A DNA stretch of 64,000 bases from Pseudomonas sp. (GTDB taxonomy: Bacteria > Pseudomonadota > Gammaproteobacteria > Pseudomonadales > Pseudomonadaceae), in contig JAUSOF010000031.1 of assembly GCA_030656145.1 (NCBI GenBank), forward strand, positions 18,091 through 82,090, given 5' to 3'. Position 1 is the stretch's first letter. Each line of letters starts with the position of its first letter. This document shows positions 7,443 through 15,968 of the stretch, piece by piece. The translations under genes were made by a program, and so were the position numbers. The notes below the pieces were generated by a model, which saw only the letters and a program-made list of their open reading frames with translations, made no database searches and was not told where the DNA came from.

Positions 7443-8972
7443 TCATTTGTTGGTGCCGCTGGGGATTATTAGTTCCAAGGGGCGTTGTTTGTCTTTGTAG
7501 AGCGCTTTGAGGCGCTCGCCGAATTCCTGTTTGGCGCCGGTTTCGCCGTGGACGATGCGCACCTGGCTGGGCCAGTGACGCATGCGGGTGACGAAGCCCA
7601 GCAAGCCTTTTTGATCCGCATGGGCTGAGTAGCCGCCTATGGTATTGATTTTGGCGCCAATTTTGTAGCGCTCCGCGTCCAAGTCGACATAACCACCACG
7701 CCCACCATACATCTGGATGGCGCGGCCCGGTGTGCCTTGCGCCTGGTAGCCGATGAAGAGTACGTCATGCCGAGGGTCGTGGAGCATGGCTTTCAGGTAA
7801 TTGACAATTCGACCGCTGCTGCACATGCCGTTCCCGGCGATCACGATGGCCGGACGAGCGGTGGCGGTGAGGTGGCGCACCATGGCCAGGTGGGCCTGGT
7901 GGCTGTCGACCGTGATCAGTTGCTCGAAGCCCAGCGGGTTGCGGCCCTGCTTGAGGCGCTGCAACGCTTCGTTGTCCCAGAAGGGCTTTAGCTCGCGGTA
8001 GACCTGGGTGAAGCGACTGGCCAGGGGGGAGTCGAGGATGATCGGGAGGGTTGGCCAGTTAATTTCGGATTGGCCGCTGTTATTGGCCTTAGGCTCTCCC
8101 CTCTCCCCAGTCGCTTTTCCTGAAGTGAGAGCGGGATTTACAGCGGCTTTATTGCCCTTGCTGGCGGCATCAAGCTTTTTGCTGTGGATGATGTCTTCGA
8201 GTTCGTAGAGCAATTCCTGGGTGCGGCCGATGCTGAAGGCAGGGATCAGTACGGTGCCGTTGTTGGCCAGGGCTTGTTCGATGACGCTTTCCAGGCGCTG
8301 GCGGCGAGTGCGGCGGTCTTCGTGCAGGCGGTCGCCGTAGGTGCTCTCGATTACCAGGATGTCGGCGCGATACGGTGGCTTGGGCGCTGGCAGCAAGGGC
8401 GCATGCGGCGCGCCGAGGTCACCGGAGAAGACGATGCGTTTCTTCTCGCCGGTCTCGGGGTAATGCAGGTCGATTTCTACATAGGCCGAACCGAGGATAT
8501 GCCCGGCACGCTGCAGGCGGATGCGGCAGACCAGGCTTGCCGTGTCTTGCAGGGTGAACCAGGTTTTGTAAGGCAAGGCGATAATGCGCTGCTCAATCAG
8601 CTTGATATAGCGCTCGACCTGCTTCTGATCGCGACTGAAGCCGAGCTTGAAGGCATCTTCAAGCACGATGGGCAGCAGTTTTGCCGACGGTTCGCTGCAC
8701 AGGATCGGCCCCTTGAAACCAGCGGCCAGCAGATAAGGAATACGCCCGACGTGATCGATATGCACGTGGGTGGCGACCAGCGCCTTGATCGTATCCAGGG
8801 GAAATTCGATGGCCAGGCGATCGGCAGCAGACTTGCCTTCAGCCGAGGTCTCGGCGCCCTGGAACAAGCCACAGTCGATCAGCAGACTGTGCTGTGCGTC
8901 CATCAGCAGTTGATGGCAGGAGCCGGTGACGCCGTCTTTGGCGCCGTGGTGGAGGATGTCGGGGTAAGCCAT
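7443..8972 (-). CDS. Beta-CASP metallo-beta-lactamase RNA nuclease
   Basis: A 509-residue protein with an N-terminal metallo-beta-lactamase fold and an inserted beta-CASP domain. The zinc motif is His69-X-His71-X-Asp73-His74 (THVHIDHVG), followed by SGDLGAPHAP, GNGMCSSGRI and the late YSAHADQKGL motif. This family (CPSF73/YSH1-like in bacteria) has exo- or endoribonuclease activity in RNA processing. ATG at 8972 (MAYPDILHHG) is chosen; the in-frame extension to 9071 reads REP sequence. The segment at about residues 295-325 is an unusual polar insertion. A role in O-antigen expression is not implied; its position may be incidental. Confidence 0.88.
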   Translation of the reverse strand: MAYPDILHHGAKDGVTGSCHQLLMDAQHSLLIDCGLFQGAETSAEGKSAADRLAIEFPLDTIKALVATHVHIDHVGRIPYLLAAGFKGPILCSEPSAKLLPIVLEDAFKLGFSRDQKQVERYIKLIEQRIIALPYKTWFTLQDTASLVCRIRLQRAGHILGSAYVEIDLHYPETGEKKRIVFSGDLGAPHAPLLPAPKPPYRADILVIESTYGDRLHEDRRTRRQRLESVIEQALANNGTVLIPAFSIGRTQELLYELEDIIHSKKLDAASKGNKAAVNPALTSGKATGERGEPKANNSGQSEINWPTLPIILDSPLASRFTQVYRELKPFWDNEALQRLKQGRNPLGFEQLITVDSHQAHLAMVRHLTATARPAIVIAGNGMCSSGRIVNYLKAMLHDPRHDVLFIGYQAQGTPGRAIQMYGGRGGYVDLDAERYKIGAKINTIGGYSAHADQKGLLGFVTRMRHWPSQVRIVHGETGAKQEFGERLKALYKDKQRPLELIIPSGTNK

Positions 8973-9054
8973 GTGATCGATCCTTGTTAATCCTTTAACG
9001 ATGGCCGGCAGGTGGAGCGTTGCCGGGGCGGTCCTTTGCTTGCGTTTGAAGCGT

Positions 9055-9080
9055 TGGTGCGCACGGCGCACCCTACGACC
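9055..9080. repeat. REP-B type repeat
   Basis: The sequence TGGTGCGCACGGCGCACCCT is a single member of the same palindromic family that forms the large array at 57.0-58.1 kb. It sits between the beta-CASP gene and the next nucleotidyltransferase gene. Confidence 0.6.
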
Positions 9081-9089
9081 GGGACTTTC

Positions 9090-9410
9090 TCAGCTATCGC
9101 TTGCCGTGTAGAAAAGCTTGCCCACTCGATCGATGTGCTCGATCAGCGCCGGATTATCCAGCAAGTCATACAAGGAAAGATCGATTTTGTAGGGCAGCAA
9201 TAGATCATCCAATTCCGTTTCGATTCGCAGCAGTTGCTGATAGGTCACATCACCCTTGAGCGTGAGGTCGATATCCGAACCCGGGCGGAAGTTACCCTTG
9301 GCTCGGGAGCCGTAGAGGATCGCTTGGCGGATACCGGGACAGCGATGAAACACCTGCTGAATGGCCTTGATGCTTGCCGCCGGCAGGCCGCTACCCTGCA
9401 ACTCGCTCAT
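9090..9410 (-). CDS. Minimal nucleotidyltransferase (MNT) of an MNT/HI0074 pair
   Basis: A 106-residue nucleotidyltransferase-domain protein with the motif GS(X10)DXD: YGSRAKGNFRPGSDIDL, then a further acidic residue in YKIDLSLYD. It is paired by a 4-bp ATGA overlap with the HI0074-family gene upstream. This matches the HI0073/HI0074 two-gene systems, now viewed as MNT/HEPN toxin-antitoxin modules with AMPylating antitoxins. It is only distantly similar to the MntA at 5763-6065, so the two modules are of separate origin. Confidence 0.85.
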   Translation of the reverse strand: MSELQGSGLPAASIKAIQQVFHRCPGIRQAILYGSRAKGNFRPGSDIDLTLKGDVTYQQLLRIETELDDLLLPYKIDLSLYDLLDNPALIEHIDRVGKLFYTASDS

Positions 9411-9829
9411 GATTCTTTTGCCGCACGATCGAGTAGCGTCAGCTCCAGCGCCTTCAACAATGGATGATGACGCTGCTGGATATTTAGCAATATGGCCTCG
9501 GCCGTCTCTTCGTTATAGGTATACGATGTGCGATTACGGTCTACCAGCATGTCCATCCAACCCTGTCCATCGGCCAGCAAGCCCTTGCTGAACCCTTCGC
9601 GGATTGTATCCCTGGAGCCAACGATGCCCGGGATACCTTGCCAGACCAGGTAATCCTTGAGGCTGTTCCAGCCAAGCTCGTAGGTGTACTCGAAGGCCTG
9701 GATAACGCCCTGCTTTTCCAATTTCGACAGGCTACGCGCCTGCATCAGAGCCATGGCTTCGTCTAGTTGAGCCTGCGCCTTGCTGAAATTTTGCAAGCGC
9801 TGTAGCCAGCGGATGTCTTCGTTGTTCAT
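9407..9829 (-). CDS. HI0074-family HEPN protein (nucleotidyltransferase partner)
   Basis: A 140-residue helical protein of the nucleotidyltransferase substrate-binding family typified by HI0074 (signature AFEYTYELGWNSLKDYL at about residues 45-61). In this family I expect RN-X-TSHTYNEE, a variant RX4HXY motif. Here residues 98-105 read RNRTSYTY, so the histidine is replaced by tyrosine (Tyr103) while Arg98 and Tyr105 remain. If the family acts as an RNase, this copy may be catalytically altered. It is first in the pair and translationally coupled to the MNT gene. Confidence 0.85.
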   Translation of the reverse strand: MNNEDIRWLQRLQNFSKAQAQLDEAMALMQARSLSKLEKQGVIQAFEYTYELGWNSLKDYLVWQGIPGIVGSRDTIREGFSKGLLADGQGWMDMLVDRNRTSYTYNEETAEAILLNIQQRHHPLLKALELTLLDRAAKES

Positions 9830-9917
9830 GCGGCGCCTTTACTCTCAGCCTGCTCGTTGCAGTTTACGTTCGTTACAGGCCGGCAGGCCTGTGAAATACG
9901 CCTGACCGAGACAACAT

Positions 9918-10655
9918 TTATAAGGCCTTGGCGGCGCGTTTTCTCAGCATCAGGCGAATCAGCGCGATAAAGACGCCGAGCATGCCGCCCAGCACCACGC
10001 CCAACGCCACGATCAGGGGCTTTTTCGGCTTGATGGGGTCTAAATTTACTGCTGGACTTTGCTCGACACGATAGAGCACGCCAGGTTGTATCGTATGGTT
10101 CAGGTTGAGCGCTTTGAAATAATCATTTAATTGCGCAGCAGATACCTTCGAAACATAAGCCATGAACCCGTCGAGATATTGCTTGGCCCCAGCTGCCGAC
10201 ATTGAGCTCACTGAAATACTAACTGATTCAAAAAGCTCCGGATTCGAAGGTACCGGGCCACGGTGTCTTTTCACTTCAACTAAATAATCGAGCGGATTAC
10301 CCAGGCTATCATCGAACTCATTACGAATAGCGGCTGACTCAAAATTCTTTACCACAACAGCAAGCGCATCATGCGCAAGGTTAATACCTATTGAAATAGC
10401 CGACGTAATGCCTTCTGGCGGCCCAACTTTCACTTCGTTTGCAATTAAACCGAATGCATTTATGGGCGCTGGCGAAAGCACAGCCGTTGTGGAGTACACA
10501 GGCTTACTCGTGAATGCGTATACCAGGGCAGATAACGCAACCACTGATGTGACAATCACAATCAGCCATCTCTGAGCCCACAAATTTTGAAGCAGCTCTA
10601 CGAGATCAATCTCATCGTCATTGTTGGCTTGGCGCTGGTACGTTTGCTCAGTCAC
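9918..10655 (-). CDS. wzz: Wzz O-antigen chain length determinant
   Basis: A Wzz/PCP1 inner-membrane co-polymerase of about 245 residues. One membrane segment lies near the N-terminus after DEIDLVELLQNLWAQRW, a second near the C-terminus after DPIKPKKPLIVALGVVLGG with a basic tail. The proline- and glycine-rich second segment is typical. It sets O-antigen modal length with Wzy. There is no ATG: GTG at 10655 is preferred because it gives a normal-length lead-in, while the frame opens at a TTG at 10676. The ihfB-then-wzz order matches the P. aeruginosa O-antigen locus border. Confidence 0.88.
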   Translation of the reverse strand: MTEQTYQRQANNDDEIDLVELLQNLWAQRWLIVIVTSVVALSALVYAFTSKPVYSTTAVLSPAPINAFGLIANEVKVGPPEGITSAISIGINLAHDALAVVVKNFESAAIRNEFDDSLGNPLDYLVEVKRHRGPVPSNPELFESVSISVSSMSAAGAKQYLDGFMAYVSKVSAAQLNDYFKALNLNHTIQPGVLYRVEQSPAVNLDPIKPKKPLIVALGVVLGGMLGVFIALIRLMLRKRAAKAL

Positions 10656-10676
10656 TGTAGATCCATCTTTTGTCAA

Positions 10677-11386
10677 AAAATCGGTTATTCAAACCGTAAT
10701 GCCACTCGCATGCAGAGCGACCTAATAGGCCGTGCATTCTGCCAGCATCGTCATCCAATACAAGCCCTTGCCGACCAGTCGATTGATTCAATTGCGGTGC
10801 GGGCTGCGTTGATGCAATCACGGATTTAGGCGTGTGTCTTGAGAGGATTAATTCTCATTACTGACCGCCTCGTCAGACCCTTTAAAAACAGACTGGCACC
10901 TTGCCACACCCTACTGGCGATTCCCATTGCAAGCCTCGGTAATTCCCACTCATTGGTATAACCCTGCCTGCGCGTGATTCGGCGATTTGGTGCTTTGGCA
11001 GGAGCGGTGACGAGCCTTGGTAGGAGCGGGCTTGCCCGCGATTGGGTATTGGCTGGGCAGGCGGTTTACGGGCAATTGCTACAGCTGCGGCGGCGACCTT
11101 TAGGGCGGGCCAATGGTGCGGGTCACTTCGTGCAAACCGCGCGCACAGCCCAAGCATCGGGTAACCAGCCACCATGGCCTGCCGCGCTTTTGTAGGAGGG
11201 GACTTGTCCGCGATCGCGGTGTTGGCCGGGCAGGCTATTCGCGGGCAAGACAAATCGCTGCCCAGCAGAGCCTAGAAGAGCAGTGGCGATCTAGCTGGCA
11301 TGAAGTGCACTGCGGATGGCCTCGTGTCGAGGCTTGGTACTTTTACACCGACACGACGCGATCATGCCGGGTTTAACCGTGCTGCC
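10677..11386. other. Intergenic region with REP pairs between wzz and ihfB
   Basis: About 700 bp without a supported gene. At 11019-11090 and 11192-11252 it contains REP palindromes of the form TAGGAGCGGGCTTGCCCGCG, each paired with an inverted partner (GGGCAGGCGGTTTACGGGCA and GGGCAGGCTATTCGCGGGCA). The right part, near 11350-11380, may hold the ihfB terminator. The left part, next to wzz, is AT-richer and may hold the wzz promoter. Confidence 0.55.
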
Positions 11387-11671
11387 CTACTCGTCTTCAT
11401 TGACCCGGTCACGCAGCTCTTTGCCCGGCTTGAAGTGCGGGACAAATTTGCCATCGAGGCGGACTGAATCACCGGTTTTCGGGTTGCGGCCAACACGCGG
11501 CGCGCGGTAGTGCAGAGAAAAACTGCCGAAGCCGCGGATTTCGATACGGTCACCCGTAGCCAACGCCTGGGACATTTGTTCCAGCATGGTTTTTATGGCC
11601 AGCTCGACATCTTTGTTTGAGAGCTGCCCCTGATGGGTAACGATCCTTTCGATCAACTCCGACTTGGTCAT
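11387..11671 (-). CDS. ihfB: Integration host factor subunit beta
   Basis: A complete 94-residue Ihf[18 protein letters not shown] opens the helical dimerisation part, [19 protein letters not shown] leads into the DNA-bending arm with the conserved proline, and KELRDRVN closes it. With IhfA it bends DNA at promoters and recombination sites. In most pseudomonads ihfB directly follows rpsA; here rpsA is absent and the next gene upstream is an MFS transporter 280 bp away. ihfB must therefore have its own promoter in 11672-11828, and a rearrangement has occurred on this side. Confidence 0.97.
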   Translation of the reverse strand: MTKSELIERIVTHQGQLSNKDVELAIKTMLEQMSQALATGDRIEIRGFGSFSLHYRAPRVGRNPKTGDSVRLDGKFVPHFKPGKELRDRVNEDE

Positions 11672-11828
11672 GTTTTTCCCTTCTTTTTCAAGCAGCTAGG
11701 TCACTCGATAGAACGTTTTTAGCACGCTGATCAGCATTTGAACAGCCCGAAAACTGCTGGAAGGGTTTGTTGGCGTTGCGCTTACGAAATTTTGCTGTGG
11801 CCGCAATCGTGCAATAGGTGGGTGTTCA

Positions 11829-11954
11829 TCAACACAACCCGAGGCCTAGCTGCATGAAGGCCAACCCACCCTGCCCCCACCCCCACCAAGCCAAGGCCAG
11901 CAGCAGAGTGACCACCATGAGCAGTGCGCTGCTCAACCAATATTCGGTATTCAT
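11829..11954 (-). CDS. Small membrane protein coupled to MFS gene (41 aa)
   Basis: This short frame starts MNTEYWLSSALLMVVTLLL, forms one hydrophobic segment, and continues with a Trp/Gly-rich stretch (AWWGWGQGG) and a second weaker hydrophobic part. Its ATG overlaps the stop of the MFS transporter as ATGA, the usual sign of translational coupling. I do not recognise a family. The coupling and the uninterrupted membrane-like composition are the only evidence that it is real; it could be an accessory subunit of the transporter. Confidence 0.5.
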   Translation of the reverse strand: MNTEYWLSSALLMVVTLLLALAWWGWGQGGLAFMQLGLGLC

Positions 11955-13153
11955 GCTCGGACTCCCACACCTTGCAGACGCGCTACCGGCTGCTCGCGCA
12001 CCGGCCAGTTCAGGCCCGCGGCAAGCAGGCTGAGGAGGATTGCGATCATCCAGACCAGATCATAGCTGCCAGTACGGTCGTACAGATAACCGCCCAGCCA
12101 GCCACCGAGGAACGCGCCGATCTGATGAAAGAGAAAAACGATACCACCGAGCATCGACAGGTTGCGCACGCCAAACATGGTCGCCACGGTGCCGTTGGTC
12201 AACGGCACCGTGGACAACCAGAGCAAGCCCATGGCAATGCCAAAGGCGTAGGCGCTCCAGGTGGTCAGCGGGGTCAGAATGAAGGCAGTAATCACCACCG
12301 CACGCGCCAAATAAAGGGCCGTCAGCAGGCGCGGCTTGGACATGCGCCCACCGAGCCAGCCGGCAGTGTAGGTGCCGAACACGTTGAACAGGCCGACCAG
12401 GGCCAATACCGTGGTGCCGACCAGCGCCGGCAGATGCTGATCAACCAGATACGCCGGCAGGTGTACGCCAATGAATACCACCTGAAAGCCGCACACGAAA
12501 AACCCCAAGCCCAGCAACCAGAAGCCAGGGTGTACGCAAGCCTCACGCAGCGCCTCGCGCAGGGTTTGCTCGTGACCCAGAACCGGTAACGGTGTGTCCT
12601 TGACCATCGCAGCCAGAGGCACGATCAAGGCTACCAGCAAGCCGAGCGCGAGCAACGCCGTGGACCAGCCGAGCCAGCTGATCAAGCCCAACGTGCCGGG
12701 CAGCATGGCGAACTGGCCGAGCGAGCCGGCCGCCGCTGCGATACCCATGGCCATGCTGCGCTGCTCCACCGGAACGGCACGCCCGACCACACCGAGGATC
12801 ACCGAAAACGAGGTGCCGGACAGGCCGATGCCAATCAGCAAACCGGCACTCAGCGACAGCGTCCAGGCCGAGTCGGCCAGGCCCATGCAGAGCAAACCGA
12901 CCGCATAGAAAATGCCGCCAACGATCACCGTACGCTGCGCGCCGAAGCGATCGGCCAAGGCGCCGGTGAACGGCTGGGTCAGCCCCCAGATCAGGTTCTG
13001 CAAGGCGATGGCGAAGGCAAACACCTCGCGCCCCCAGCCGAACTCGTTACTCATGGGCGGCAGGAACAAGCCGAAGCCATGACGAATCCCCAAAGACAGG
13101 GCCAGGATCAACGACCCGCCCAGCAGAATCCACACTGTTGCCCGCGCTTTCAT
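11951..13153 (-). CDS. MFS transporter (OFA/YhjX-like)
   Basis: A 400-residue, 12-segment major facilitator. The N-terminus RHGFGLFLPPMSNEFGWGRE and the loop GALADRFGAQR resemble the oxalate/formate antiporter-like (OFA) group and related monocarboxylate carriers. The start at 13153 (MKARATVWILLGG) is chosen because the frame's upstream extension is not hydrophobic and has no better ribosome site. Substrate unknown. A 41-residue membrane protein is coupled downstream. Confidence 0.8.
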   Translation of the reverse strand: MKARATVWILLGGSLILALSLGIRHGFGLFLPPMSNEFGWGREVFAFAIALQNLIWGLTQPFTGALADRFGAQRTVIVGGIFYAVGLLCMGLADSAWTLSLSAGLLIGIGLSGTSFSVILGVVGRAVPVEQRSMAMGIAAAAGSLGQFAMLPGTLGLISWLGWSTALLALGLLVALIVPLAAMVKDTPLPVLGHEQTLREALREACVHPGFWLLGLGFFVCGFQVVFIGVHLPAYLVDQHLPALVGTTVLALVGLFNVFGTYTAGWLGGRMSKPRLLTALYLARAVVITAFILTPLTTWSAYAFGIAMGLLWLSTVPLTNGTVATMFGVRNLSMLGGIVFLFHQIGAFLGGWLGGYLYDRTGSYDLVWMIAILLSLLAAGLNWPVREQPVARLQGVGVRA

Positions 13154-13350
13154 TCCCTGCACTCTCTTTCCAGGCCTCGACAGCAACTCAGGCGTTCGCA
13201 AACAGTGACATCGCGCCCAAGAGCTCACGCCTGCCTATTCGAACCAGATCGACAAGAAAACTCCCTGCCATTTGACCAGCGCCCGACTCCCGTAACAAAC
13301 CGACCCGATGCATCTGTCGGAAAAATTATGCCGCGCAGGATGCGCCACCC
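13154..13350. other. Upstream region of the MFS gene
   Basis: About 200 bp between the MFS start and the first tandem-duplication unit. Presumed promoter region; no motif recognised. Confidence 0.3.
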
Positions 13351-14313
13351 GGAACCCACCTGGCAATCAGACCATTGCACAGCAACCGGGACAACATCAT
13401 GCGTTGTTTGCGCGAGACCGCCACCAACTTGTAGGAGCGGCCCATGGCCGCGAACAGGATCGTGAGTCGGCACACATTTGTTCGCGGGTGGGTATTTTGA
13501 ATCGTGGTGGATTCATTCGCGGGCATGGCCCGCTCCTACGGGTGCGGTGGTGTGGCCGGGGGGCTGGCGGTTAGCGTTTGCGACACAGCGTCAGGCCGTC
13601 GCCGAGCGGTAGCAGCGACAGGTCGAGACGCGGATCATCTTTCAGGGCCCGGTTGAGCGTTTGAATGGCGCGGGTGTCGGGGCTGTCGGAATGTTGTTCC
13701 AGCACGCGACCGCTCCACAGGGTGTTGTCGAACAGAATCAGGCCGCCCTGGCGGACCAGGCGCAGGGCATGCTCCAGATAGGTCGGGTAGTTGGCTTTGT
13801 CGGCGTCGATGAAGATCAGGTCGAAACTGCCCGCCTGCCCTGCCCGCTCAAGCGCGCCCAGGGTTTCCAGGGCCGGCGCCAGACGCTGCTCGATGCGTTC
13901 GCTAAGGCCGGCTTCGCGCCAGTAGCGCTCGGCGATGGCATTGTAGTCGCCGGGGATGTCGCAGCAGATCATGCGCCCGTCTTCGCCCATGGCCTGGGCC
14001 ATGCAGATGGCGCTATAGCCGGTGAAGGTGCCGACTTCGAGAATCCGCCGCGCACCGGTCAATTGCACCAGCAGCGCCATGAACTGGCCTTGCTCGGGGG
14101 CGATTTGCCAGCGCGCATTGAGCAGTTGCGCCGTCTCGTCACGCAAGCGCTTGAGCAGCGGCGTTTCCCGCAGGGAGACGTCAAGCAGGTAATGGTAAAG
14201 AGTGTCGTCGAGCGTGAGGGTGCGGTTGGTCATGGGGTTCTCCATGGATTAACACAGATCAACGCGCTGCTTGCGTCGAACCGCAGCCAAGCAGAATGGC
14301 ACGTGCCACGTAG
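13351..14313 (-). repeat. Tandem duplication unit A
   Basis: This unit contains a REP pair (about 13430-13546), the first O-methyltransferase gene and its upstream region. It is repeated immediately as 14314-15300. Both units begin with GGAACCC-C-CCTGGCAATCAG and keep the same upstream sequence (AACACAGATCAACGCGCTGC). Unit B is about 24 bp longer within the REP-side spacer. Confidence 0.85.
13571..14233 (-). CDS. Class I SAM-dependent O-methyltransferase, copy A
   Basis: A 220-residue caffeoyl-CoA/catechol-type O-methyltransferase (Methyltransf_3 family). SAM-binding motif I is ILEVGTFTGYSAICMAQAM, and the metal-binding region is FIDADKANYPTYLEHAL followed by LFDNTLWSG. The ATG at 14233 has a GGAG 6 bp upstream and is preferred over the ATG 12 bp earlier. 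It is one of two tandem copies about 95% identical in protein. Differences cluster in the last 50 residues (TRAIQTLNRALKDDPR here). Substrate unknown. Confidence 0.88.
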   Translation of the reverse strand: MTNRTLTLDDTLYHYLLDVSLRETPLLKRLRDETAQLLNARWQIAPEQGQFMALLVQLTGARRILEVGTFTGYSAICMAQAMGEDGRMICCDIPGDYNAIAERYWREAGLSERIEQRLAPALETLGALERAGQAGSFDLIFIDADKANYPTYLEHALRLVRQGGLILFDNTLWSGRVLEQHSDSPDTRAIQTLNRALKDDPRLDLSLLPLGDGLTLCRKR

Positions 14314-15300
14314 GGAACCCGCCTGGCAATCAGACCATTGCACAGCAACCGGGACAACATCATTCACTGCTGGCAAGGGCTGCGTTGCGCAAGATATCCA
14401 GCAGTTTGTAGGAGCGGCCCATGGCCGCGAACAGGGTTCGCGAATCGTCGCGTATTCGTTCGCAGGCAGGATTTTGAATCGTGGCGGATTCATTCGCGGG
14501 CATGGCCCGCTCCTACGGGTGCGGCGGTGGGGTCGGGCAGCATTTGTGGGCGGGCGGTTAGCGTTTGCGGCACAGCGTGAGGCCGTCGCCGAGCGGCAGC
14601 AGCGACAGGTCGAGACGCTGGTCGTTCTTCAGGGCCAGGTTGAGGCTCTGGATGGCGCAGGTGTCGGGGCTGTCGGAATGTTGTTCCAGCACGCGGCCGC
14701 TCCACAGGGTGTTGTCGAACAGAATCAGACCGCCCTGACGGACCAGGCGCAGGGCATGCTCCAGATAGGTCGGGTAGTTGGCTTTATCGGCATCGATGAA
14801 GATCAGGTCGAAACTGCTCGCCTGCCCTGCCCGCTCAAGCGCGCCCAGGGTTTCCAGGGCCGGCGCCAGGCGCTGCTCGATGCGTTGACCAAGGCCGGCT
14901 TCGCGCCAGTAACGCTCGGCGATGGCGTTGTAGTCGCCGGGGATGTCGCAGCAGATCATGCGCCCGTCTTCGCCCATGGCCTGGGCCATGCAGATGGCGC
15001 TGTAGCCGGTGAAGGTGCCGATCTCAAGAATCCGCCGGGCACCGGTCAATTGCACCAGCAGCGCCATGAACTGGCCTTGCTCGGGGGCGATTTGCCAGCG
15101 CGCATTGAGCAGTTGCGCCGTCTCGTCACGCAAGCGCTTGAGCAGCGGTGTTTCGCGCAGGGAGACCTCGAGCAGGTAATGGTAAAGAGTGTCGTCGAGC
15201 GTGAGGGTGCGGTTGGTCATGGGGTTCTCCATGGATTAACACAGATCAACGCGCTGCTTGCGTCGAACCGCAGCCAAGCAGAATGGCTCGTGCCACGTAG
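14314..15300 (-). repeat. Tandem duplication unit B
   Basis: Second copy of the unit at 13351-14313, in the same orientation, including REP pair, methyltransferase gene and upstream region. Few substitutions separate the units, which suggests either a recent duplication or ongoing gene conversion. Confidence 0.85.
14558..15220 (-). CDS. Class I SAM-dependent O-methyltransferase, copy B
   Basis: A 220-residue paralogue of copy A with all the same motifs intact (ILEIGTFTGYSAICMAQAM and FIDADKANYPTYLEHAL), so both copies appear functional. Roughly ten residues differ, for example Glu for Asp near residue 18, LGQRIE for LSERIE, and CAIQSLNLALKNDQR near the C-terminus. The same GGAG-ATG start is used. 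It is the upstream copy in the direction of transcription. Confidence 0.88.
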   Translation of the reverse strand: MTNRTLTLDDTLYHYLLEVSLRETPLLKRLRDETAQLLNARWQIAPEQGQFMALLVQLTGARRILEIGTFTGYSAICMAQAMGEDGRMICCDIPGDYNAIAERYWREAGLGQRIEQRLAPALETLGALERAGQASSFDLIFIDADKANYPTYLEHALRLVRQGGLILFDNTLWSGRVLEQHSDSPDTCAIQSLNLALKNDQRLDLSLLPLGDGLTLCRKR

Positions 15301-15408
15301 GATGGCGTTGAGCGAAGCGATACCCATCACGACGATCTGCGGGCAATCCGTACAACTCGACGCTTGGGCTAATGCTCGATGGGTATCGCTGCGCTCAACC
15401 TATCCTAC
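15297..15408. repeat. Inverted repeat pair GTAGGATGG...CCATCCTAC type
   Basis: GTAGGATGGCGTTGAGCGAA plus GCGATACCCATC on the left is mirrored by GATGGGTATCGCTGCGCTCA plus ACCTATCCTAC on the right, about 50 bp apart. Single copies occur at 6241 and 21451. It lies between the tandem methyltransferase unit and the first NlpC/P60 gene. Confidence 0.7.
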
Positions 15409-15452
15409 AAAAAGCGCGGCAGCGCGGTGCCGATGACGCGGTGCCCTGCTCG

Positions 15453-15968
15453 TCAGGGGTTGCTGGCCAGCTCGGTGGTAAATACCCGTTTGGCATCCAG
15501 ATAGGTGCGTTGCCAGTAGCTATTGCTGAGGCTGTCCAGGCGCACGGTGCCGCCGCTGGAGGGGGCATGCACGAAACGCCCATCGCCGACGTAGATTCCG
15601 GCATGGCTGACTTGGCGACCGCCATTGGTGGCGAAGAACACCAGGTCGCCGCTTTGCAGTGCGTTACGGCCAACGGTTGGCGCACGCATGCCGATCAGCT
15701 CACGGGTGGTGCGCGGCAGGCTGATGCCGGCGGCATCACGATAGACATAGCCAATCAGGCCGCTGCAGTCGAAACCGCCGGCAGGGGTATTACCGCCATA
15801 GACATAGGGTGTCCCGACCAGGCCGAGCGCGCGAAACAACACATCCTCCGCACCACTGTAGAAGCTGACGGCGGGCACATGCGTGATGGGCTGCGGAGCG
15901 GGAGGTCGAGCGGCGCAGCCAGTCAGCAGCGCAGCAAGGAGCAGGACAACAGGGGTCGTGACATTCAT
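15453..15968 (-). CDS. NlpC/P60 family lipoprotein endopeptidase
   Basis: A 171-residue secreted protein with a lipoprotein signal (VVLLLAALLTGC, lipid Cys18) and one NlpC/P60 domain. The catalytic Cys is in GGFDCSGLIGYVYRD, the His in SHAGIYVGDGRFVH. Such enzymes cleave D-Glu to meso-diaminopimelate bonds in peptidoglycan peptides. It is followed upstream, 105 bp away, by a homologue of the same kind, so the pair probably arose by an old duplication. Confidence 0.9.
   Translation of the reverse strand: MNVTTPVVLLLAALLTGCAARPPAPQPITHVPAVSFYSGAEDVLFRALGLVGTPYVYGGNTPAGGFDCSGLIGYVYRDAAGISLPRTTRELIGMRAPTVGRNALQSGDLVFFATNGGRQVSHAGIYVGDGRFVHAPSSGGTVRLDSLSNSYWQRTYLDAKRVFTTELASNP

Noticed and set aside
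13661..15436. A 591-codon plus-strand open frame across both methyltransferase copies
   Set aside because: It is the antisense of two clear methyltransferase genes, and its length comes from the high GC content and from the tandem repeat. It has no recognisable domain.
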